Source: JAFDZV01 sp964455525
GTDB taxonomy: Bacteria > Bacteroidota > Ignavibacteria > OLB7
Length of the DNA: 64,000 nucleotides
Reading direction: 5' to 3'
NCBI GenBank assembly: GCA_964455525.1
Contig: CAYVWR010000002.1
Location: forward strand, 868,001-932,000
Shown: positions 57,577 to 64,000 of the stretch, one piece after another
Layout: every line of letters starts with the position of its first letter
Position numbering within the stretch: position 1 is the stretch's first letter
Translations under genes and position numbers: made by a program
Notes under the pieces: model-generated
Databases searched by the model: none
What the model was told of the DNA's origin: nothing
The model's input: only the letters and a program-made list of their open reading frames with translations

Positions 57577-58551
57577 ATGAAGATTCTCGCATATATAGAA
57601 CAGCGTGGTGGCGAGCTGAAGAAGAACGCCTACGAGACCGTTACGGCAGCGCGCAATCTGGCAGCGCAGACCGGCGGCAGCTTTTCCGCGCTGCTGGTTG
57701 GTGACAAGGTTGCCGGGCTTGCTGAGAAGCTGGCCCCGTACGGTGCGGCCGATGTCATCACCGTTGAGGATGGCCGTCTTGCACAGCATGCCAGTGGTGC
57801 CGTCGCGGCCGCCATCGCTGGCGTTGCTCGCTCCGAAGGGGCCGATGTGGTGCTGCTGAGCCATACTTCCTATGGCAAGGATATCGCACCGCGTGTTGCC
57901 GTCAGGCTCCAGGCCGGATATATCCCGGATGCCGTTGCCCTGAAGGCCGATGGGGGCGATGTTGTCGCAACCCGCCCGGTGTATGCCGGCAAGGCCAGGG
58001 TCGATGTGAAGATCACAACGCCGGCAAAGGTTATCTCGCTCCGCCCGAACGTCTTCACCGCCGCGGCATCCGATGCCGGTGCGCCAAACGTCCGCACGGC
58101 GCAGGTAGAGTTCAGCGAAAAAGATTTTGCCGCGAAAGTCGTCGAAACCAAGGTCAATACCGGCAAACGTGATGTTGCCGAGGCCGATATCGTCGTCTCG
58201 GGTGGTCGCGGATTGAAGGGGCCGGAGAACTTCCATCTGGTCGAGGAGCTGGCCGATGTGCTTGGCGCAGCGGTTGGAGCTTCACGTGCTGTGGTTGATG
58301 CCGGCTGGCGTCCGCATGGCGAGCAGGTTGGGCAGACCGGCAAGACTGTCTCCCCATCGCTCTATATCGCCTGCGCAGTGTCCGGTGCGGTGCAGCATCT
58401 GGCAGGGATGTCCAGCTCTAAGTATATTGTTGCTATCAACAAGGACAAGGATGCCCCAATATTTTCGGTAGCCGACTATGGTATCATCGGCGATGCCTTC
58501 GATGTGATACCTGTGTTGACGAAGGAAGTGAAAGCCCTTCTGGGCAAGTAG
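57577..58551 (+). CDS. etfA: Electron transfer flavoprotein alpha subunit
   Basis: EtfA carries the FAD that shuttles electrons. The 324-residue protein has an N-terminal Etf domain and a C-terminal FAD-binding domain with IVVSGGRGLKGPENF, GASRAVVDAGWRPHGEQVGQTGK and YIACAVSGAVQHLAGM. It follows etfB directly and completes the heterodimer. ETF dehydrogenase is not present in the window. Confidence 0.95.
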   Translation: MKILAYIEQRGGELKKNAYETVTAARNLAAQTGGSFSALLVGDKVAGLAEKLAPYGAADVITVEDGRLAQHASGAVAAAIAGVARSEGADVVLLSHTSYGKDIAPRVAVRLQAGYIPDAVALKADGGDVVATRPVYAGKARVDVKITTPAKVISLRPNVFTAAASDAGAPNVRTAQVEFSEKDFAAKVVETKVNTGKRDVAEADIVVSGGRGLKGPENFHLVEELADVLGAAVGASRAVVDAGWRPHGEQVGQTGKTVSPSLYIACAVSGAVQHLAGMSSSKYIVAINKDKDAPIFSVADYGIIGDAFDVIPVLTKEVKALLGK

Positions 58552-58646
58552 TTCCCACCTCGCCCGGCACTGTTTTTGAACGATGGGCCTCTATAAGAGG
58601 GACTCCGTGCCGGGTTATCGTTCATGTTAAGCGTAGGGAGCTTAGG

Positions 58647-59225
58647 GTGGATAAAGTTCAGATGGAGATAATCGGGCTGACCTCCAGTCCGCAAAGCAGT
58701 GGATCATATGGCCTGATTCTACAGGAGACCGGTGGCATGCGCCGTCTGTCGATTCTTATCGGCGCGGAGGTGGCGCAGTCGATCGCGCTTGAGCTTGAAC
58801 AGATCAAGCCACCACGTCCGGTGACCCATGATCTGCTGAAAAGCGTGATCGAAGCGCTGGGTGCAAATCTTCTGGAGGTTACCATCAGCGAGCTGCGCGA
58901 TGCCACCTTCTACGCAACACTGACGTTCGATGCCACGCCGTCGGAGATTGATGCCAGGCCTTCCGATGCGATAGCTCTGGCCATCCGCTGGGGAGCCCCT
59001 ATCTATGTCGCCGAGTCGGTGATGCGTGAGGCAGGTGTGATGGCGCAGGAGGAGGAAGCCGAAGAGGAGGAGGAGGAGATGATCGAGCAGGAGGTGGAAT
59101 CCTCCGAGCCTGAACGTCCGAAGACGCTTCGCGAAGTTCTTCAGGCGAAGCTGGATGAAGCGGTCAAGAGCGAGGATTACGAACGGGCGGCTCAAATACG
59201 TGATGAAATCGAGCGTTTGGATTAA
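58647..59225 (+). CDS. Bifunctional nuclease-family (DUF151) protein with UVR domain
   Basis: The 192-residue protein has a DUF151 domain (about 1-130; MDKVQMEIIGLTSSPQSSGS, RPVTHDLLKSVIEALGANLL), a family with reported RNase/DNase activity, then a Glu-rich linker (about 132-150) and a C-terminal UVR motif (LDEAVKSEDYERAAQIRDEI) as found in UvrB/C. It starts with GTG at 58647, supported by the family N-terminus MDKV and a GGAG about 10 nt upstream. A terminator follows. Confidence 0.9.
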   Translation: MDKVQMEIIGLTSSPQSSGSYGLILQETGGMRRLSILIGAEVAQSIALELEQIKPPRPVTHDLLKSVIEALGANLLEVTISELRDATFYATLTFDATPSEIDARPSDAIALAIRWGAPIYVAESVMREAGVMAQEEEAEEEEEEMIEQEVESSEPERPKTLREVLQAKLDEAVKSEDYERAAQIRDEIERLD

Positions 59226-59256
59226 GAGTCGGCCATACGATCAAACGTACGTGCCG

Positions 59257-59297
59257 AAAACGCGGGCTTTCATTGAAAAGCTCGCGTTTTCCTTTTT
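59257..59297 (+). terminator. Rho-independent terminator of the DUF151 gene
   Basis: Arms AAAACGCGGGCTTT and AAAAGCTCGCGTTTT pair over about 13 bp with one G-U, followed by CCTTTTT. It begins 32 nt after the stop codon. Confidence 0.88.
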
Positions 59298-59554
59298 GTC
59301 GATGAACGCTCGCGCCGTTTGGCCTCCGCGGTACGCCTCTTGCTACTACAATGGATGAAGCGGGTTCGATCATAGAGATGGCTGTGCCTGCCGCAGGAGT
59401 ACGTGGGAGATAACGGATTCTGGTGCCGGTGATCGGATAATCCGCCGAGCATATTCAGGATCGGAGCCTGCTCTGCATCGAAACTGAATCGTATAACGGT
59501 GCGTACCCGTTTGCGCTCGTAATCATACCTCAACCTAGTTATCTAGTTCTGTCT

Positions 59555-60193
59555 ATGATGCATGACATATTTGCAACGTCGATGGCCGGGAGCTACGAGA
59601 CCCGCGCCGGTGAAGAACTGCTCGAACGGGGAAGCTGGAACTATCGCGGGTATGGCAATGCCGAGATCGCCATGCATGCCGAAGGAGAGTCGGCCGATGG
59701 AGAGGAACGCTATCGCCTCGATCTTCATAGCGTGGAACGCCAGGTCGATGACATCCTGCTCTGCTCCTGGATCCCGGACGATGAGAACGTTCAGGGGAAG
59801 TTCGAGGTTCGTGTTGCCGTGGCAGGCCATGAACTGAACGTGAGCGTGAACGATGGCGACGGTGATGCCAAGGAAGGGGTGATCTCGGTGCCTGATGAGA
59901 CGATCTATGATGGCCCTTCTCCAATCTGGCTTATTCATCTGATGATGGTCTCGCCGATGCCTGCCGATCGGGTTGTTACAACCCCCTTTGTACGCTTTGG
60001 CCTGAATGCCGATGAAGTCCGTGGAGGATTTTATCGTGTTGCCCGTCGGGATTCTCTGATTAGTATGACCGAACTGGATGAAGAGGGCGTTGAGCAGGGG
60101 ACGGTCGAGATAGAGCTTGCCGATGATGGCGTTCCGATGACGATCCGTGATGGTGCCTATCGTACGGATGTGGTTCGCATCCCACAGGCATAA
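59555..60193 (+). CDS. Hypothetical cytosolic protein
   Basis: The 212-residue product is polar, rich in Asp, Glu and Val, with alternating strand-like segments and no signal peptide, membrane helix or known motif. Parts such as GSYETRAGEELLERGSWNYR are suggestive of a beta-sandwich. It reads coherently and has no overlapping gene, which supports it being real. It precedes the flavoprotein gene by about 105 nt on the same strand. No function can be assigned. Confidence 0.7.
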   Translation: MMHDIFATSMAGSYETRAGEELLERGSWNYRGYGNAEIAMHAEGESADGEERYRLDLHSVERQVDDILLCSWIPDDENVQGKFEVRVAVAGHELNVSVNDGDGDAKEGVISVPDETIYDGPSPIWLIHLMMVSPMPADRVVTTPFVRFGLNADEVRGGFYRVARRDSLISMTELDEEGVEQGTVEIELADDGVPMTIRDGAYRTDVVRIPQA

Positions 60194-60298
60194 ACCCACA
60201 CGCACATATCCTGGCGGAATCCTCGCCGGAAACTGCTGCCTCGACGCTGATCCCAGGCTGCAATCATCCTATTTCCATTCAGAGAATCCCTCAGACCG

Positions 60299-61777
60299 AT
60301 GCCCAGCTACGATTTTGATGTGGTTGTAATCGGCGGCGGTGCCGCCGGGCTTACTGCGAGCGGCCTTGCCGCAGCGCTTGGTGCCAAGACAGCGCTCATC
60401 GAGCGCGATCGGACCGGAGGGGAGTGCACATGGTCCGGTTGTGTTCCATCGAAAGCGCTCCTGAAGGCTGCACGTGTTGCTCACACGATGCGTACCGCAG
60501 CTCAGTATGGCCTTCCGGCATTCCAGGAGCCTGCGATAGATTTTGCCAAGGTTATCGAGGCGATGCATGCCATCCGCCAGCAGATCTACGATGATGCCGA
60601 CTCGCCGGAACAGATCCGCGATCGGAGCGTTGAGCTGTTTGATGCCGATGCCGTTTTTATTGATCCGCATACCGTGGGGATTGGCGGCAGTGCCCCCCGC
60701 ATCATTACCTCCCGATATTTTATCATCTGTACCGGCAGCTCTGCAATTCTGCCCGGCGTTCCGGGACTGCCGCCCGGGCTTGTTCTCACTAATGCCAATC
60801 TCTTCGAGCTTCAGGCGCTTCCTGCTTCGCTTCTGGTGCTGGGCGGAGGGCCGATCGGCATTGAAATGGCCCAGGCCTTCTGCCGGCTTGGTAGCCGTGT
60901 CACGGTGGTCGATCTGGCCGAGGAGATCCTTTCCAATGATGAGCCGGAGGCCGCACGATATATCCGCCGGACGCTCGAAGCCGAAGGGGTGCGGTTCTGT
61001 CTCGGCAACTCCATCGACTCGGTTGCGCGGGATGATCGGGGGTATTATGCCCAGATAAGCTCCGGCGAGAACTGGAGCAGCATCCGGTTCGATCGCCTGC
61101 TAGCAGCCATAGGACGGAAACCGAACGTGGAGGGGCTGGGGCTTGAAGCTGCCGGTGTTGCTTATGATGCCAAGGGGATCAGGATCAATCACTCCTGCCA
61201 GACAAGTGTGCCCCATATCTATGCCTGCGGTGATGTCACCGATGGCCTGCGTTTTACTCACGTGGCCGAGGATATGGCCAAGACCGCCGTTATGCGTCTC
61301 CTGCTGAAGATCCCATCCACCTACGAACGCAAAAGCGTTCCCTGGGTAACCTTTACCGATCCCGAAACGGCGCACCTGGGAAAGACCGCCGCCGAATTGC
61401 GCGAGGAAAAAATTCGCTTTGAGACGATCCGGTTTCCCTATGAGAAGATCGATCGTGCGGTGACCGATCGCACCGAGGGAGGTTTTGTGATGCTGCATAT
61501 TTCGCCGGTTGCCGGAAAGCTCTACGGTGCCCATATCGTCGGGGAGCGTGCCGGGGAGATGATTAACGAGTTTGCCCTGGCGATGCATCATGGCCTGACG
61601 CTTCGTGATATCTCCAGCACGGTTCATGCCTATCCTACCTATCTCCTCGGCGCCCGCCGCGCCGCCGATCAGTGGTATGTGCGCCAAGGCTCACCCAGGC
61701 TGGTGGAAATGCTCAAGCTGCTTTTTGGCTATCGTGGCCGGCTCCCAAAAAATCTTGGCACCGATGAGATCGTATAA
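60299..61777 (+). CDS. Class I flavoprotein oxidoreductase, mercuric-reductase-like
   Basis: The 492-residue protein is in the dihydrolipoamide dehydrogenase/MerA group. It has an FAD fold (FDVVVIGGGAAGLTASGLAA), redox-active Cys43 and Cys48 in GGECTWSGCVPSK, an NAD(P) fold LLVLGGGPIGIEMAQAF and TNPH-like ACGDVTDGLRFTH. The interface segment reads VHAYPTYLL: the usual catalytic His is Tyr445 and the supporting Glu is Leu450. It therefore fits the MerA-like branch rather than lipoamide dehydrogenase. No MerR or lipoate genes are adjacent, so the substrate is unknown. Confidence 0.92.
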   Translation: MPSYDFDVVVIGGGAAGLTASGLAAALGAKTALIERDRTGGECTWSGCVPSKALLKAARVAHTMRTAAQYGLPAFQEPAIDFAKVIEAMHAIRQQIYDDADSPEQIRDRSVELFDADAVFIDPHTVGIGGSAPRIITSRYFIICTGSSAILPGVPGLPPGLVLTNANLFELQALPASLLVLGGGPIGIEMAQAFCRLGSRVTVVDLAEEILSNDEPEAARYIRRTLEAEGVRFCLGNSIDSVARDDRGYYAQISSGENWSSIRFDRLLAAIGRKPNVEGLGLEAAGVAYDAKGIRINHSCQTSVPHIYACGDVTDGLRFTHVAEDMAKTAVMRLLLKIPSTYERKSVPWVTFTDPETAHLGKTAAELREEKIRFETIRFPYEKIDRAVTDRTEGGFVMLHISPVAGKLYGAHIVGERAGEMINEFALAMHHGLTLRDISSTVHAYPTYLLGARRAADQWYVRQGSPRLVEMLKLLFGYRGRLPKNLGTDEIV

Positions 61778-62252
61778 TGTAGTGGATCGTATCGCCGTGG
61801 AGTTGCAGGAATAGTCGCCTGCAACTGCTGGTTGCACTGTTCTGTGAAGTTCTCCTGGATATATTCCCGCCACTCTCATCACAAATGGGGCGGGATATCC
61901 GTCCTGGCCATCTCTATCATGAATGGCAGAACTGCCAGGAGATTACTTCCATGTGTGTCCGACCACCTACGCCGGGCCTGGAGCCCGGCCAGCACAACGT
62001 TCAATGATATGAGCGCCACGGGCTTTTTGTAAGCGGCATTATGGCCCCATTGCGTGATAACCGGAAATTGACTGATGGCTGGGCTGGAATTGCAGGGCAG
62101 ATCAGCGCCCATATAAAAGACCTTGATGATCTTTCCCGTCGCCTCGACGTTCAGGCCATCAATTGAGCTATGGGAATGGATCGTATCCCCGTACGATCTA
62201 CAAATCGGGAGGAGGGCCGGAGGAATATCGGGCGTTTGCCAGAGCTTACCGT
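61778..62252. other. Intergenic region after the flavoprotein gene
   Basis: No coding frame is convincing here. A hairpin at 61801-61826 (AGTTGCAGG and CCTGCAACT) follows the flavoprotein stop and may terminate it, though without a U-tract; its TCGCCTGCAAC is shared with the hairpin at 35540. Otherwise nothing is seen. Confidence 0.45.
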
Positions 62253-62378
62253 TTAGTCTCTCCGGTTCGCGTCGGTGGTTGCCTGCATTCTCTTGACGAT
62301 TTCGCCAACGAACTCTCCTGGTGGAACACGGAGCGCATATGCTAGTTGGATGACCACCGAGAGTGATGGATCATGCTG
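62253..62378 (-). pseudogene. Remnant of an XRE-family regulator
   Basis: The minus-strand frame ending at 62253 encodes DPSLSVVIQLAYALRVPPGE followed by FVGEIVKRMQATTD. It lines up with the last third of the adjacent XRE regulator (IIHLARKLKMEPEELLAEVIHRMK) but has no upstream start or helix-turn-helix. It is probably the tail of a decayed second copy, not translated alone. Boundaries at the upstream side are approximate. Confidence 0.65.
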
Positions 62379-62403
62379 CGGATGCAGAGGTGATGACCTT
62401 GGA

Positions 62404-62691
62404 CTACTTGTCGGCGTTATAGGTCTTCATCCGGTGTATGACTTCGGCCAACAACTCCTCCGGCTCCATCTTGAGCTTCCTTGCCAGATGGATGATACCG
62501 CGGAGGCAGATTTGCCGCTTGGCTAATTCGATCTTTGAAATGTAGGCATGGTCGATACTTCCGTCCCCCTCCAGATCGGCTTGGGTGAGACCGAGAGCTG
62601 TTCTCTTTTCACGAAGCACCAGAGCAAACGCCAACTCGGGTGTGAGCTTCTCGCCCGGTGGGATATTCAAAGGGGTTGCACGTCGAGACAT
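62404..62691 (-). CDS. XRE-family helix-turn-helix regulator
   Basis: The 95-residue protein is almost wholly a Cro/CI-type DNA-binding domain (about 18-85): LREKRTALGLTQADLEGDGS, DHAYISKIELAKRQICLRGI and ARKLKMEPEELLAEV. It probably binds as a dimer. Just 19 nt upstream of its start lies a 44-bp perfect palindrome, a natural operator, so it may repress its own gene and a possible divergent gene. A decayed second copy of this gene lies directly downstream. No toxin gene is evident nearby, so it is not clearly an antitoxin. Confidence 0.88.
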   Translation of the reverse strand: MSRRATPLNIPPGEKLTPELAFALVLREKRTALGLTQADLEGDGSIDHAYISKIELAKRQICLRGIIHLARKLKMEPEELLAEVIHRMKTYNADK

Positions 62692-62710
62692 ACCCCGAAG
62701 CTATCGGAGG

Positions 62711-62754
62711 AAATAGTTCTCTTTCTGTCCTATAGGACAGAAAGAGAACTATTT
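62711..62754. promoter_or_regulatory. 44-bp perfect palindrome, probable operator
   Basis: The arms 62711-62730 (AAATAGTTCTCTTTCTGTCC) and 62735-62754 are exact reverse complements around TATA, so the whole site is self-complementary. The core is TGTCCTATAGGACA. It lies between the XRE regulator and a possible divergent ORF. Its symmetry fits a dimeric repressor site, but it could also form a transcription-stopping hairpin. Confidence 0.75.
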
Positions 62755-62762
62755 GTATTTGT

Positions 62763-63038
62763 ATGTTTCATGCCCATGCAACACTATCCCTCCCCATATC
62801 AACCAATAGGGAGCGTAGACAATGGATGGATCGTTGCTCAATGTGTGGTGGATGGCTGTACATCATTGGTGCCGCCGGCACTCTGCTCTCCTGCGACGGT
62901 GCATGGTGGGGGATCTGTCCGTCCTGCAAAGGAGATGTACACCAGCAAGGAACGGATTTCATCGAAGAGACGCTCGATTGCGATGTGGCTATCGACGGAA
63001 CCTCCCATGATGGACAATCTTTCTACAATGGACGGTAG
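62763..63038 (+). CDS. Possible small zinc-ribbon protein
   Basis: A 91-codon frame contains DRCSMCGGWLYII and WGICPSCKGDV, two C-x2-C pairs 30 residues apart resembling a zinc ribbon. It begins 8 nt after the palindrome and would be divergent from the XRE regulator. The start is uncertain; an internal ATG at 62826 is just before the first Cys pair. Base use is not strongly coding-like and no ribosome site is clear, so it may be chance. Confidence 0.4.
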   Translation: MFHAHATLSLPISTNRERRQWMDRCSMCGGWLYIIGAAGTLLSCDGAWWGICPSCKGDVHQQGTDFIEETLDCDVAIDGTSHDGQSFYNGR

Positions 63039-63677
63039 CGATATGGTGACACATCACAGAGCATTACGTGGCGGAAATCCGCCACGGACTTCATGCGTGA
63101 TCTCTGCGGATCAGCCTGTTCGCTGTTGAGGATATATGATAATCGGCCGATTGTCGCGACAGCACGGAATAGCCCGGATCAGCTGTCGGAAATGTCATCG
63201 GATATTCCATACAGTGCACCCTTGGAGCCAATCATAGCAGTCTCCTTTGAGCATATCCTTCGGAATTTTCAGCAGTAATGAGAGCAACGCTGATTCGCTG
63301 TATCACTATTTATGAACATGCATAGAAGTATTCTTATCAATAAAATATTAACAGCCGAGAATAGTAAATATTGTGCGACACTGAATGCTTAATGTACATT
63401 GCGTTAATGTGTTCTTTTGCATACCTAACATTGTAATTATTCATTATTCGCTGATGCCTATGTGACGTGCCTAGAACGACAACGTCGCAGGAAATGCTAC
63501 ACCGCACATAGCATTCTTGTGTATCGCACCAAGAGACCACAACCATCCCCCGATGTACTCCTAACACACTGTTGGTATGGTAGGCAATACCGTATTGCCT
63601 TGCCGAACCGAATAGTATGCAAATACTGGCGTAGCGATATCACTCCGGTTTATCATTCACATTTTCAGGACTTGTGT
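63039..63677. other. AT-rich intergenic region
   Basis: No gene is seen. About 63290-63460 is much more AT-rich than the rest of the window. A short palindrome, AGGCAATACCGTATTGCCT, occupies 63582-63600 and could be a regulator site for the following gene. Confidence 0.5.
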
Positions 63678-64000
63678 ATGCAACAGCATTCGTGGGCTGT
63701 ATTGTCCCAAGGTGGGGCATTGCCCTTTATTATCCTCCTGATCCTTATGAGGGGAAGCATCGCATGGAGTCAACCGGACTCTACAAAGGAGTCCACCCCC
63801 ACGCACGAGCACGGGGAGGTGGTCATCTTTATTGGCTCCCTTAACTTCGACTGCTATCCAGATACGGTATACGGATTCAAGACCGATGCCGGGTACCTAC
63901 CGAAACGCGTTCTCTGGGGACTGCCGAAGCCTGACAGGTTCGGAAGGCTCGATACCAATTGCATTGGACGTACGCCACTCGGCAAACGGGTGCACCAGAC
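63678..64000 (+). CDS. Secreted protein, 5' part only (cut by window edge)
   Basis: The visible 107 codons begin with a signal-like stretch (GGALPFIILLILMRGSIAWS) ending near residue 31, then a polar segment and GSLNFDCYPDTVYGFK followed by PKRVLWGLPK. This pattern resembles the opening of large surface proteins in this group, but the rest is missing. The frame is open to the end of the window. Neither start nor function is certain. Confidence 0.6.
   Translation, partial: MQQHSWAVLSQGGALPFIILLILMRGSIAWSQPDSTKESTPTHEHGEVVIFIGSLNFDCYPDTVYGFKTDAGYLPKRVLWGLPKPDRFGRLDTNCIGRTPLGKRVHQ

Overview
The window looks like a chromosomal segment of a moderately high-GC member of the Bacteroidota/Chlorobiota (FCB) group, most like Kapabacteria or Ignavibacteria. 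This is inferred from gene content: two secreted proteins end in a type IX secretion (T9SS) type-A-like sorting domain, there is a fused alpha/beta E1 2-oxoacid dehydrogenase, a Bacteroidota-type conserved protein at 156-674, and many genes lack a clear Shine-Dalgarno site. No rRNA, phage, IS element or CRISPR array was seen. Most of the window is housekeeping and transport genes in short operons bounded by clear hairpin terminators.

Layout. 1-9 kb: a conserved cytosolic protein, alanine dehydrogenase, a bacilliredoxin, polyphosphate kinase with two small membrane proteins, a fumarylacetoacetase-family hydrolase, a small lipoprotein and a DUF2520 oxidoreductase-like protein. 9-12.4 kb (minus strand): a lipoprotein, a Nif3-like protein, a coiled-coil/zinc-ribbon protein, RNase P RNA (rnpB) with its terminator, and a TPR protein; a tRNA-Ser(UGA) lies upstream. 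12.4-16.4 kb: RecQ and a small membrane protein between two gene-free spacers of about 1 kb. 16.4-25.6 kb: secreted proteins (one possibly frameshifted), an MsbA-like ABC exporter, a subtilisin-like T9SS protease, the fused E1 and a small zinc ribbon. 26.4-32.6 kb: a five-gene tripartite MacAB/TolC-like exporter with one ATPase and two different permeases. 33-38 kb: two coiled-coil envelope proteins, then phoH, cdaA (c-di-AMP synthase), pcm and miaA. 38-47 kb: an unrecognised membrane/coiled-coil protein, ssb, an orphan MlaD-like protein, an aminotransferase, DnaE and an acetyltransferase. 47.4-50 kb: a Cys-motif secreted protein plus an outer-membrane-type protein, probably metal-related, and a glycosyltransferase. 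50.4-55.7 kb: a complete livKHMGF branched-chain amino-acid ABC transporter. 55.8-61.8 kb: flavin reductase, etfBA, a bifunctional nuclease, an unknown protein and a mercuric-reductase-like flavoprotein. 62-64 kb: an XRE regulator with a 44-bp perfect palindrome just upstream, a decayed second XRE copy, a possible divergent zinc-ribbon ORF, an AT-rich stretch, and the 5' end of a secreted-protein gene cut by the window edge.

Most notable observations: a compensated base-pair change in the usually invariant P4 helix of RNase P RNA; a roughly 70-residue Thr/Ala/Ser-rich insert in LivH; the perfect palindrome and XRE remnant; a Nif3 protein lacking one expected metal-ligand His; and an orphan membrane protein whose last transmembrane helix carries a buried Glu followed by a coiled coil, loosely like the T9SS motor protein GldL.
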